This document shows positions 34,110-46,897 of a DNA stretch of 64,000 bases, one piece after another (position 1 is the first letter of the stretch; every line of letters begins with the position of its first letter). Made by a program: the position numbers and the translations under genes. Location: contig CM032133.1 in NCBI GenBank assembly GCA_018894105.1, positions 11,484,501 to 11,548,500 of the forward strand. Direction: 5' to 3'. Below the pieces are notes generated by a model. It was not told where the DNA came from, ran no database searches, and saw only the letters and a program-made list of their open reading frames with translations. The DNA comes from Jacaranda mimosifolia (taxonomy: Eukaryota > Streptophyta > Magnoliopsida > Lamiales > Bignoniaceae).

Positions 34110-36992
34110 TGCTAAGGGTTTAGTCAATAATCTATTATATTCTCTTCCGAGGCAACTCTCTCCACTCGGATGTCATTTCTATAGATGATCTCTCGGATCA
34201 AATGATATTGCCTCAAAATATGCTTGGACTTCTGATGAGATCTTGGCTCTTTAGCTTGCACTACCGCCCTGGTGTTGTCAGAATAGACAACAATTGGCTC
34301 AGCAATGCTAGGCACTATATTCAACTCTTAAACGAAGGTTTTCATCTAAAAACCTTTCTTTGCAGCTTTCGAAGCCGCAATATATTCTGCTTCAATGGTG
34401 GAATCGGCCGTGGTGTCTTGTTTGGAACTCTGCCAACTTGCTGCGTCGCCATTAAGGTAAAATATAAATCTAGAAGTGGATTTAAGGTTATCTACATCGA
34501 ATTCAAAACTCGAATCCAAAAACCCCTCTAGTTTCAATTCTCCATTGCCGTATACCAAAAACAAGTCCTTAGGCCTTCTCAAGTAATTAAGGATTGCTTT
34601 TATGGCTATCCAGTAACTCTCAATGGGATTAGATTGGAACCTACTCGTAACACTTAGCAAGTGTGCTACCTTCAGTCTTGTACATTAAATTGCATACATT
34701 ATGCTATCGATAGCAAAGGCATAAGGTATGTGAGATATCCTTCATTTCTTTCCCTTAGTTTTGGGGGCTGTAGACTTTGAGAGATGAATGCCATGTCCCA
34801 TGGGAAGAAATCCCTTCTTGGATTCTTCCGTACTAAACCTCTTAAGTATCTTGTCAATGTATGGGGTTTGGGATTGCCCCAGCATCCTCTTAGATTTATC
34901 TCTATAGATACATATTCCCAATACGTAGGACGCTTCTCCTAGATCCTTCATGAAGAATTGTGTAGATAACCATGCTTTAGTACACTTTAACATTCCTATC
35001 TCATTCCCAATGAGAAGGATGTCATCGACATAAAGCACAATAAACTATACTGAACTCCTACTAGCCTTCTTGTACACACATGGTTCATACACATTTTTAA
35101 CAAAGCCAAAAAATTTGGCCGCTTTTTCAAAATGTTTGTTCCAACTTCAGGACGTTTGTTTGAGCCCATAAATGGATCTTTGGAGTTTGCAAACCTTTTG
35201 CTCACTCCTCTTGGATGAAAAATCTAGTGGTTGCTCCATACAGATTTCTTCTTCAATGTTACCATTGAGGAAAGCGGTTTTCACATCCGTTTGCCATATC
35301 TCATAGTTAAAATATACGGCTATAACAAGTAGAACCCAAATGGACGTAGGTATAGCGACCGGTCAAAAGGTTTCCTCGAAATCTATATCGAGTCTTTGAG
35401 TGTAACCCTTTGCCACTAGTCACGCCTTAAAAGTCACAACTTCTCCATCTACTCCAAGCTTTCGCTTATAGATCCACTTCAACCATTGAGAACTATTCCC
35501 TTTGGTGGATTTACCAAAGTCCATAATTTATTTGAGTATATGGAGTCCATTTCGGATCTCATGGATTCAAGCCGACGTCTTGAATCTATGTCCAACTAGC
35601 TTTCTCGTAGGTCTTCGGATCTTCATCTGATTGGCCAGTCTCATGAAGGAATCCATCCTTTCGGGTTGCTTCTTGATTCGGTTCGACCTACGTAGTGGTT
35701 GTGTACTAGGCTTTCGTTGATCACTTATTTCCACCGCTTGTAGGATTTCTTGATCATTTTTGAAATTTATCAAGTTCAACAATAACGCCATTTCTATCTA
35801 ATAGAAATTCCTTTTCCAAAAAGTGGTCGTTCCTTGAAACAAACACCTTTTGTTCCGAGGGATCATCGAAATAATAACTCGTAGACTCTCTAGGGTATCC
35901 CACAAACTTGCACAAGGTGGATCCACTATCCAATTTACCTCCCACTGTCCGTTTCACATAAGTGGGAAATTCCTAAATCTTGAGATATTGGTAAGAGGGT
36001 GCTTTGCCAAACCACATCTCATGTGGAGTCTTTGGAACTGACTTCGTGCGTACTATATTTAGTAACCTCGCTGTTGTAAGTAAGGCGTATCCCCAAAAGG
36101 ATATGGGCATATCAAAAAAGCTCATCATGGAACGTACTATGTCCAACAAGGTACGGTTCCTCCTTTTGGCTACTCTATTATGTTGGGGTGTGCCGGGTAG
36201 AGTCCATTGAGACAGAATCCCATTCTCCTTAAGATAATCCAAGAATTTGGTGCTCAAGTATTCTTCCCCTTAATCCGATTGAAGAGCTTTAATACTTAGC
36301 CCTAATTGCTTTTCTACTTCATTCCTATACTCTTTGAACTTTTCAAAGGCTTCGGACTTGTTCTTCATAAGAAACACGTGTCCAAACTGACTATAATTAT
36401 TTGTGAAGGTGATGAAGTAGGAATAGCCTTCTCTCCCATTAACTCTTAGTGGTCCACAAACGTCCGTATGGATCAAATCAAAGAGACTTGTGGAGTACTT
36501 TGTTTGTCCTACGAAAGGAGCTTTGGTTCTTTTTCCCTTTAAACAAGACTCACAAGTAAGAAGGTCCTCAATGCTACTAATGCTTAGTGCTTTGAGAGCT
36601 TCTAACTTGCTCATCCTATTCCTAGAGATATAACCAAGTCTTGCACGCCATATAATGGCATTTTCTTGGATATCTAATTTTCTTTTACTTGATTGAATGT
36701 GCATTAGTGAAGGTTGAGAATCAAGTATGTACAATCCATTTATTAATATACCTTGAGCAATCAAAGAACCATTCTTTAATGCCATCAATTTCCCATTTGA
36801 TATTGAAAAATTAAATCCTTCATTATCAAGAACAAGAATTGAAATAATGTTCTTAACAAGGTGGGGTACATAATAAAATGGATCAATTACAATACAAGCA
36901 TTCCCCCAGGCTAACTTGATAATGCCTTGGAAAGTGGTCGCACCTAAGCAGAGGATCATATCCACTTCACGAAGACTCTTTCTTCTTTCCAT
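34110..36992 (-). pseudogene. pol: Copia element 2 pol (INT-RT-RH), decayed
   Basis: Read downwards. An ATTFQGIIKL segment and the GAG-pre-integrase finger (ARLGYISRNRMSKLEALKAL to CESCLKGKRTK) lie at 36970-36530. The integrase core shows HTDVCGP and FITFTNNYSQFGHV, then DYLKENGILSQWTLPGTPQH. The RT region follows at about 35530-34750, with YVDD intact in MLYVDDILLIGNEIG near 35035. RNase H lies at about 34600-34124, with the TIEAEYIAASKAA segment. Frames are broken by stops and indels at several points, for example between 36270 and 36257 and after 35567. No protease motif survives between gag and integrase. The first histidine of the finger region is altered (WRARLG for WHTRLG). Confidence 0.92.
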
Positions 36993-37044
36993 CCCCCGTA
37001 ATGAATTACAAAGGTGAGAACTGGGAAGAATTAGTTGTTATGTG

Positions 37045-37884
37045 CACTTCAATAAAGCACATACCCTTCTCAAAGGTTGCCAGGCAAGCTTTGCAATTTC
37101 TTTTTCAATGCCCCTTTTCCCTATAGTGGAAACAACTAGCTTCGATTTTAACCTTCTTCTTAACTTTCCCAAAAAATTTCTCGGGTTGCTTCCCTTTCGA
37201 GGAAGAACTCTACTTCCTCTTACCTCCCTTTCTAGGACCCTTAGGGCCCTTTGACTTGGAGGAAGATGCAAGCTTAAGGGGCTTCTCCTTTCTCATAGTG
37301 GCATCCATGGTCACTAGCATATTGATCAATTCATTAATCATAACCTCTTGCTTCGACATATTGAAGTTCATGACGAATTGATCATATGATGATGGTAATA
37401 ACTATAGGATCAAATCCACATAAAGGTCGTTGTACATGACCACATCTAACTGTCCAATATTCTCAATGAGTCCTATCATCTTGAGGTCATGATCATGGAC
37501 ATTAGACCATTCATTCATCCTTGCCCTAAAGAGCGCTTTAGACAAAGCAAACCTTTCTTGTCAACTTTGTACACCATACAACTCTTGAAAATGTACATAG
37601 ATCTCTCAAGCATGCTTCATGTGCTCATGAGTCTTTTGGAGCTCATTGGACATGGATGCCATTATGACACACCTCACTTGTAGATCATCATCTACAAATT
37701 TTGTGAACGTTTCACGTTGTGCGTTGGTGGCGTCATCACCAAGTGTGTCCACAGGACTTTGATCAAAGATGTAAGTCCACTTTTCAGAGTCAAGAATGAT
37801 TTTGAGGTTCCTTAACCAATCTTGGAAGTTCGGCCCAGTTAGTTTATTGGTTTCCAAAATGCTTGCGAGTGGATTTTTAGCCAT
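37045..37884 (-). pseudogene. gag: Copia element 2 gag, decayed
   Basis: Starts at ATG 37884-37882 with MAKNPLASILETNKLTGPNF and runs open to a TGA at about 37608-37606. This is the same codon as the first stop in element 1 gag (HMKHA followed by TGA). Beyond it the frame continues with FQELYGVQS, NFNMSKQEVMINELINMLVT and a lysine-rich region. The zinc knuckle is damaged: its second cysteine is tyrosine (CFHYREKGH) and a stop follows the histidine. It lacks the initiator change seen in element 1. Confidence 0.9.
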
Positions 37885-39720
37885 TTTGTTTGAAGATTTT
37901 GAAAATCTACAAGAGGCAAAAAAGAGTATAAGCATGTGATTGATTTGATATTAGAAACATGTTTATGGCCTTTCAAGCATGTTTTCCTCCTACTATTTTA
38001 TCAAATTCTTCACCCTCTAGAAGAATTCGGGAAATCATATTTCCTAGTGAGAATCAAGATCCTAAGGACTTGTAAGTAGACCCCCGCTTCGAGTGACATC
38101 CACAAATAATCGAAAGGTAAGCAACACTTGCTAATTGCATCTCATGCAATTGTTGATATATTTTGCCTCACATTTCATATAAACACCCCGCTTTAAGTGC
38201 ATCTACATTACTAAGTGTTAAATCATACCTACCAATCAAACTTTGATTCGAGATGGCTCCATGTCATCCCCCGCTTTGAGTGCCATCACACAAATTCGAT
38301 AGCATCTGCATGACATATACTATTGGTAGATGGCTTGGATTAATTAAAAATCTTTTAATTTGTATCCATTTTGACTTAATATTGGAAAAGCACTTAGACA
38401 TTCTAAGTAGAGGGTTTTTGCTTGCAAAGATCTCATCATTTTATCTTTTTATTTAAGTTTTCTATATCCTAAACACGCATCTCATACATCAATAGGATAT
38501 GGAAAGCATAAATAAGTAAATGCACCTATCATGCTCCTATGGTGGGATGACCATGAGCCTAACCAAGTTGTGCACTTAGAGCCACCACCTAGTTGATTTT
38601 AGGTGGGTTGATTAAATCTAGTTATTACATGATTGTATCCCATACATTCATGGGCCTTCAAAAGTCTCCATGCCTCCATTGCTCCATGTAACTTTTACAT
38701 GAAAAGGAAATCCTCACTCCTAGTGATTCTACTCTCATAACATTTACAAGATAGAAATTAAGAGGCATGCAAGCCTCAATTTAATACAACCAATTTCAAC
38801 AACTTGAAACAATTAAAATCAATATTAAAGGCTCATGATCATCCCCATTCAACAATTAAATGAACAATAAATAAATCTAGAATTAACAATTAATTTTATC
38901 AATTAAATTCTTATATCATAAACAAATAATTGAACAAGCATAACATTTATTCCATCATTGGAAGATTAACTTTAACCAATTTTCAAAGGCATTCAAAAAT
39001 GTCAAACATAATTTCAGAACTTGTACAACATTTGTGCATCTACTATGTGTGGTGCAAAAACATTTCAAGCACAAAATGAGTTGGAAAAAGCACTCAAAAC
39101 TCACCAAAACCATAAAACAGGAACTGCCACCCAGCTTGGGTGCACAGTTGGGCAGGCCTCACGCATAGCGCCTAGCCAGTGCCCGACTGTGGCTCCGCAG
39201 CCCCCTGTTTTGGGGTTTCAAAGTGAATCAAGTTATTTTCCACTAAACTTTCATGCAACAATAGTTTTAGCACATGTTCCCAACACTAAAACACACATAT
39301 AGATGAATTTCCAGATTTAAAACCTCTATTAAAAAAGGAAATTCAAGTGCTCAATCATGCCTTCAAAAATGTAGAAAAAGCTAGAATCATATTCTTCAAA
39401 ATATCCAATAGAATTCCAATCAAATTGGATCAAAAAATGACCAAAACTCTTTTGATCAAACATCAACATGCTATATCACCATATAGCATCAATAAATGCT
39501 AAATCAACATTCAATAGTTATCACTATGAATTGAAACATACTAAAACATGAATCAACACTTAAATCACGTAATAGCATGCTTTCAATTCATTAAGCAATA
39601 GAGCCACAACCATCATCAACCAAACACTCCAATCCATTACTTGGATTAAGTATTTGGGGATATTGACCAATTCATCACATGAATCAATCAAGCAATAATC
39701 CAAAACATAGCATGAAAAAG

Positions 39721-39732
39721 GCCTCGATACCA
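39721..39732 (-). other. Primer-binding site of copia element 2
   Basis: TGGTATCGAGGC on the minus strand, two bases after the LTR end (CCTTCA at 39735). It resembles the TGGTATCAGAGC site complementary to initiator tRNA-Met that many plant copia elements use. Confidence 0.8.
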
Positions 39733-39734
39733 CT

Positions 39735-41985
39735 TGAAGGCAAGAGTAGCGTTAGGATCCATAAATCAAAACTTTATAAGCTTGAAATTAACTAAGCTAC
39801 TCAAGCTCCAAAGGATCTAGTCATGCTATAGAACTAGATTAGGATGAAAAATTACCTCTTGTAGCTCAAGAATAAGGAGAAGATCAACTATTTCTCACAA
39901 ATCCAGAAACTGTCTGGAATTGGCACAAAGGAAATATGGCAACATTTGCCCAAGCTAAAATGGTCCAAAATTCACGAAATTAAATATGGAACACCTAAAA
40001 ACACAAATGAAGATAATGTGAAATCCTTCTATATCACTCCATAAAAAATTGCCAACTGGAAGCAGTTGTAGGTGGATCTCCAAAACTGAGCAACTCAAGT
40101 GCCTTGCCTCTATTGCTACGATCCACACACCAAAAATTCTTCCAATTTCCCCTCACTAGAAGCTAGAGTTAGAGAGGAGAAAATGAGGTAGAGGAGGCTG
40201 ATTTTTAGGTTCAGAGGAAGAAGAAATGCAAAGCTTCCACCCATGATGCAATGCATGGAAAGAGAGATTTGGGAGAAAATGCAAGAATCAAATTCTTACA
40301 GTTTCAGCAATGCTTATTCGAATTTTACACACCCTCCATATCTATATATAAAGGGTGGAAGGTGTGATTCTATTTTTCATCACACTTTCCTCAAGGTGAC
40401 CGCCCAAGTGGCATGCCAAGTTGGCAAAATTCAAATTCAAGTCTTACTTGAATTTCAAGTGTATTTCAATTTCATTTGAAATCTAATTCCAAATTCATTA
40501 AGATGCTAATTTAAATGAACACATCATTTAAATTTTCCCTCCAAAAAGTATTCTTTCCATTAATTAAATTAAACACATTAATTTAATTAATTAACATTTG
40601 ATTTAACTCTTAAATCAAACAAGCTTAACTTTTAAGCTTAAATTAGTCAACTTAACTCTTTAAGTCAACTTGTCCAATTGATGGTCAACATGGTACCAAA
40701 TAATTGACTCCTTAATTATTGGTCTAATTTAACTCTAAAATTAATTGATTAATTTAACACTTAAAATAATCAAACCAAAATTGACTGTAAAACTGGAAGC
40801 TTGAAAATCGTTCACCAAAGGGTGAATTTTCTAATACTTAGAAAATTGCTCTACCAATTTTAGAAGCTATTTGGCCTATGTGTGTAACCCAGTAGGTTTT
40901 ACCATTCATTAGACATGGGATCACAACTCTTTGTAACTTTTGAATATCTTATATTTATTTTAGTTTAAAACTCTTTTTAAACTAATCCACTCAATTCAAT
41001 TAATCTCATTAATTGAAAAGTACCCAATCTCCATGGTTAATGTCCAACCTCAAGCCCATGGAGCCCAACTAATTGGATGAAATAAATATTCTGGAGAACC
41101 ATCACAACTCTATGCGTACCATGCAAATACGATCCTTCCATCTCCTATCTCCCGATAGAGGCCCGAAAGAGGCCTAGGGAAAGATATTTGTCGGCTCCCT
41201 AATAGCCTCACTACTATGTTTCTATTCTCAATGTTCGGTTCCCTTATGTGACCTCACCTTTGGAAAACTCATTTTCCAAATTGTTACACCACCTTGCGTA
41301 AATATTTCTTGAAATCGATCATTGTAGAGCACATAAGAGATGCACTCGCCCTTCACAAAAAGCGAGGAGTTGGATTCCATCTTGTATCTCACAAACCTCC
41401 ATGCCAAGTAGCTCATACCCAATCTCAACCTGAAAGATCCACTGAGTGGTCAAGGAAAAGTCAAAGCATAAGGACCGGACATAAGGTTACCATGGATCCT
41501 TAGGTCAAAGCACTAATAATATGCATTAGCGTAAGTAGGAGAATTGACCACTACTGACTTGCCACTACGGCTATCTAGTGGATTCTTCGAAGGGTCTTCA
41601 GTACCTTGTTCTCTAACGAGCACCCACTAATATGCACCCGTATCTCATACAGATTGCTCATGGAAGAGAGCAATATCCGACTCTTTGATTTACGCATCGT
41701 TAGTGCAAGTCTACCTAGATCTTAGATGCCTCCTCTCGTAAGATCTTATGACTTGAAAGATTTAAGATCACGACCGTGTAAGACTTATTCCATAATCACC
41801 ACCCAGTAAACTGACCAAGTCCCGTAGTCATGTGTGATCTAGGGCTTTATCCAAATGCAAGTGAAGTAATATAAAGCTTAAGATAAATGTGGCCATATAA
41901 AGAATATCATTCAATCAAGATTGTTTTACAAAGAAATAGCTTTTCCAAGGGCAATCTAATTGGCTTGCCGAGCACTATTTCAATG
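39735..41985 (-). repeat. Copia LTR A, 5' LTR of element 2 (2,251 bp)
   Basis: Directly upstream (minus strand) of the primer-binding site. Closely related to LTRs C and D. At its outer end the expected TGTTGAAATAG reads CATTGAAATAG, so the terminal TG is lost. It abuts CACTA sequence at 41986 without a matching target duplication elsewhere. The dyad/TATA region lies near 40330-40390, with a weakened dyad. Confidence 0.88.
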
Positions 41986-44173
41986 GTCTCTTATTGTTCG
42001 CATTCTTCAAGCTAAGGCATTATGTGGATGGATTGATAAATCACTTGATATCATACTTGAAATGTTAGCAGATTTATTTCTCAATGATGCAAAAATTCCT
42101 AAGTCATGCTATGAAGCGAAGAAGCTAATCAATGACTTCAGGTTTTCATATAAGACATAGGATGCATGTCCTTACAATTGCATGTTATTTAGATGGGAAG
42201 ATAAAGATAAGCATGTTTGTGACATCTTTGTGGCACTTCTCATTATCGAGATGAGTGAGAAAGTTGGCAGTAAAGCAAATGAGATACTTTCATTTAAAGC
42301 CATGACTACAGAAGTTATTTATGCACATAAGACTGTGTCTAACATGAGATGGCATGCAGAAAATTGAAAGATGATGGTATGTTGAGGCATCCTGTTGATT
42401 TTCTTGCATGGAAAGAATTTGATAAGAAATTCCCAACTCTTGCCAATGATGTACGCAATGTTAGGCTTGGTCTATCGACAAATGGTTTCAATCCATTTAG
42501 AACTTTGACATCAAGCTACAGTATTTGGATAGTGATTCTAATGCTTTATAACTTGCTACCATGGCTTTGTATGAAACAACCTTATTTTATCTTGCCAACA
42601 CTCATTGATGGCCCATTAAGTCTGAGGTAAAGGATTGATGTATACTTGTAGCCATTGATTGAGGAGTTAAGAGAATTATTGGAGGTTGGGGTTTCAACTT
42701 TTGATGCTTTTAGCAATCAAATGTTTCAAATGTATGCATCATTATTATGGACGATTAGTGACTTTCCTACTTACTTAATATTATCTGGTTGGGGTGTTAA
42801 GGGCAAACTTGCATGCCCATATTTTGGAAGGAAGACATGGTATAAAAGATTAGATGATTGTCATAAAGATTGTTATATGGGACATCCATATTTTTTGCCT
42901 GCAGGCCATCAATTTCAAAAAGATACTATGTTATTTAATGGTAAAAGAGAATTAAGAAGGGCTCATATTCCTTTCCTAGGGTCACAAGTATTGCAAGAGC
43001 TTGATGAGTATCAAATATTAACTCAATACAATGAAGAAGACCTATTGAAGAGGGCGTCTAGAACCATTAAGGAAAAATCGAATGAGCATAATTGGAATAA
43101 AAAAATATCTTCTTTGAGTTTCAATATTGGGAGTATAACTTGATTAGGCACAATCTTAATGTAATGCATGTAGAGTAAAATGTGTGTGACAATATTCTTT
43201 GGACCATATTAGGTGATAAAAGAAGTCAAAGGATCATCAACATACTCGGATACAACTAAAATCAATGAATATCCACAAGCCTCTATGGCCACAAGCATGA
43301 CCTTCTGGGAGAGACAATCTCCCTCTACTATATTTACATTGGGTAGGAAAGAAAAGGATTTATTTCGCACAGCATTAAGGAGCATCAGAGCTCCGAATGG
43401 ATATGCATCTAACATCGCATGTCGTGCTAACATTACATCTAGAATTATTAATGGATTGAAAAGTCATGACAATCATGTTTTATTCCAACAATTGCTTCCT
43501 ATTGCAACTCATAGAGCATTGCCAGTAAATGTAGTGAGTGTGCTGATTGAATTAATGAATTTTTGGAAGCAGTTGTGTTCTAAAGCTAATACTACATTTG
43601 TTCTTGATAAATTACAAGATCGTATAGCTCTTATACTGTGTGATCTAAAGAAAATATTTATCCCATCTTTCTTTAATATTATGGAGCATCTTCCTATTAA
43701 TTTGGTCAATGAGGCATCAAAAGGTGGCCTAGTTCAATTTCAATGGATATATCCGATTGAAAGGTAATTTGATAATATATGATTTTACTTTGGTCTAAAC
43801 TTTAGTTGCATATCAAAGTTATTTTAAATGTTTCAATTTAATTATTTTAGGTACTTACTTACCTTGAAAAAGTATGTTCGCAATTGAGCATGGCCGGAAG
43901 AATCTATAGCTAAATATTACTTGATGGATGAGTGCATGAACTTTTGTGCTAGATATCTTGGGGATATTGAAACTAAAGAAACTAGACCTTTATGGAGTTG
44001 GGTTAGAGATAACTCTATGGGTCGAGTTTTAGGAAAGAGAAAGCAGAGAATATTTGAAAATACCACACTAATTCGAGCACATCGATGGGTTCTTGCACAT
44101 GTTGAATCAGTCGCTCCACACAAGTCATAGGTCATGTTGTTTATATCGTGATAATTATTTATAAATTTATATA
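41986..44173 (+). pseudogene. CACTA (En/Spm) TNP2 transposase fragment
   Basis: A decayed gene for the large TNP2-type transposase of plant CACTA transposons. Landmarks in order: KIPKSCYEAKKLINDF, DACPYNCMLFRWEDKDKHVC, LRHPVDFLAWKEFDKKFP, VRLGLSTNGFNPF, LPWLCMKQPYFILPTLIDGP, WTISDFPTYLILSGWGVKGK, CYMGHPYFLP, GLKSHDNHVLFQQLLPIA and YPIERYLLTLKKYVRN. This order fits the TNP2 domain followed by the DUF4218-type domain. A GT-AG intron of 87 bp (43764-43850) splits the R-Y codon boundary region of YPIERYL. Stops and frameshifts are frequent. Both ends are cut by copia LTRs and no CACTA termini are visible. Confidence 0.9.
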
Positions 44174-46897
44174 TGAGGTAAGTATAGCACTAGGATCCAA
44201 TAATAAAGCACAAAAATAGCTAAATTAACTAGGCTACACTCGAGACCAAGGATCTAATCATGCTTTTAGATTCAGATTTGGATGAAAGATTACCTTGAAT
44301 GCTCAAAAATCCAAGGAAAAAGAAAGAACACTTCAACACTTGAAGGCTGTCTTCCAGTGGCGTAGCAGGTTCTTGGTAAAGTTGCCTGTCCAAATCACCT
44401 CAGAATTGGCTAAAATTTGGACACAAGATCACCAACACCTTGATGAAGCTTCAGTAAAAAATTCAGGAAAATAGAAAATCGAAAGTCACTCCAGAAATGC
44501 CTCCAAACAAACTGGACTATAATTGATCTCCAAAAACCAAGCAATCCAAATGTATTGCCTCTAATGTGATGATCCACACACCAATGGACAATCCAGATCT
44601 CTCCTAGATCAGCTGGAAAATCAAGGAGAGATGAGCAAGATGAAGGCCAAAATTAGGAGGGAGAGGTGAAGAAAATGTGAAGCCTCAACACATGAGATAA
44701 TCACAAAATTGGAGGGAAAATGGAATCTTACAATTAGATGCAGATTTTGCCAACTTAGCTCTCAAGTGGACGACCATGCTATATCTATATATAGAGGGAG
44801 GGAAGGTGTGATGCTAGTTGGCATCACACCTCCCATGAGGTGCCACCTAAGCAAGTAAGTTGCATGTGAAATCACATTTCACTTGCATTTGAATTTCATT
44901 TGAAATGTTCATTTCATCTCATGAAATGTCTTCCAAATAAATTCAAATGCACACCAAATGAACCCTTTCATTTTGAATTTTCCTCTAAATAAGTTCTTCA
45001 TATTAATTAAATTAACTCCTTAATTTAATTAATTAACCTTGACTTAACTTTTTAAGTCAATTAGCTTAACTCTTTAAGCTAGAAGGTGTTAACTTAGCTC
45101 TTTAAGTTAACTTGACCAATTGATAGTCATGTGGCACCAATTAAATTAACTCTTTAATTTAATCAGTTTAATTTAACTTCTTGAATTATCTAGATCAATT
45201 TAACAATTAAAATGATCAAGCCAACACGACCAAAAAATTATGTCAACCATTTCCCTCCAAAATTGGTCAAGATGGAATTTCTCCAACTCTCAGAAAATTC
45301 CCTTCATCAAGTAGGATTTCCTATTGACTTTTGTGTGTGGCCCATTAGATTCTACCATTCATTGGACATAGGCTCACAACTCTTGAGACTTTTAGAATAT
45401 CAAAATATTCACATTAGTTTAAACTCTTTTAAACTAATGACTTAATTCATTTAATCATCATTAATTGAAGAGTACCCAATCTCTATAGTCGATATCCAGC
45501 TGCAAGCCCATTATCCCGACTAATTGGCCGAATGAATATGCTATTAGATAACCATTATCGCTCTATGCTTGCCTTGCAAATACGGTCTTTCTGTCTCCTA
45601 TCTCCTGAAAGAGGCCTAGGGCAAGATATTTGTTGGCCCCCTAATAGCCTCGATACTATATTTCTATTCCTAATGCTCGATTCCAGTTTATGACCTCATA
45701 TTTGGAAAACTTCGTTTGCAAATTATCATACTGCCTTTGTTAGAATAGTGCCGGCAAGCCAATTAGATTGGCTTTGTGAAAGCTATTTCCATGTAAAACA
45801 ATCTTGATTGAATGATATTCTTTATATGGTCACCTTCATCTTATGCTATTTATTACTTCACTTACGACAACGAGATTTGGTTCAGTGACCATGGAATAAG
45901 TCTCACAAAGTTGGGATTTTAAATCTTCTAAGTCATAGGATCTTATGAGATGGGGCATCTAAGATCCAGATATACCTGCACTAACAATGCATAAATCCAA
46001 GAGTTGGATATTGCTCCATTCCATGAACAACTGTGTGAGATACGGATGAATGTTAGTGAGTGCTTGTTAGAGAACAAGGCACTGAAGACCCTCTGGAGAA
46101 TCCACTAGATAGCTATAGTGGCAAGTCGATAGTGGTTAATTCTCCCACTTTACTAATGCATATTATTAGTCCTCTAACCTGAGGGTCTGTGGTAACATTG
46201 TGTCCGATCCTCATGCTTGGACTCTTCATTGACCACTTAGTGGGTCTTTCGGGTTGAGGTTGGGTATGAGCTAATTAGCATAGAGATTTGTGAGATCCAA
46301 GATGGAATCTAACTCCTCGCTTTTATAAAAGGCGAGTGCATCTCCTATGTATTCTATAATGATCAATTCCAAGAAATCCTTGCGCAAGTTGGTGTGATAA
46401 TTTGAAAAAGGAGTTTTCTAAATGTGAGGTCACACAAGGGAATCGAACATTAAGAATAGAGACATAGTATCAAGGCTATTAGGGAGCTGGCAAATATCTT
46501 TCCCTAAGCCTCTTTCGGGAGATAGAAGACAGAAGGACCGTATTTGCATGGTACACATAGAGCTATGATGGTTTTCCAGAATATTCATTTCGGCCAATTA
46601 GTTGGGCTCCTTGGGCTTGAGGTTGGACATCGACCATGGAGATTGGGTACTCTTCAATTAATGAGATTAATTGAATTGAGTCGATTAGTTTAAAAGGAGT
46701 TTTAAACTAAAATGAATATAAGATATTCAAAAGTCACAAAGAGTTGTGAGCCCATGTCCAATGAATGGTAAAACCTATTAGGTCACACACAAAAGCCAAA
46801 TAGCTTCAAAATTGGTAGAGTAATTTTCTAAGTGTTAGAAAAATCACCCTTTGGTGACCTATTTTCAAGGATCCAATTTAAGGGTCAATTTTGGTTT

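Larger units (their letters stand above)
34081..39734 (-). mobile_element. Ty1/copia element 2 interior
   Basis: The most complete copia interior in the window, on the minus strand: PBS (39732-39721), leader (to 37885), gag, pol, and the 3' end continuing at 29396-29349 beyond LTR B. The leader of 1.85 kb has three copies of a GACACTC/GCACTC-like motif followed by a G run (about 38085, 38190 and 38275). It also has a GC-rich hairpin at 39143-39191. Gag and pol carry stops and frameshifts. It shares all domains and order with element 1. Confidence 0.93.

Noticed and set aside
39021..39302. Open frame of 93 codons in the copia element 2 leader
   Set aside because: It lies on the strand opposite to the element and overlaps the GC-rich hairpin; no domain is recognisable.
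42655..43767. Separate small genes in the 42-44 kb region
   Set aside because: All open pieces there align in order with one TNP2 transposase gene, broken by frameshifts and one intron.
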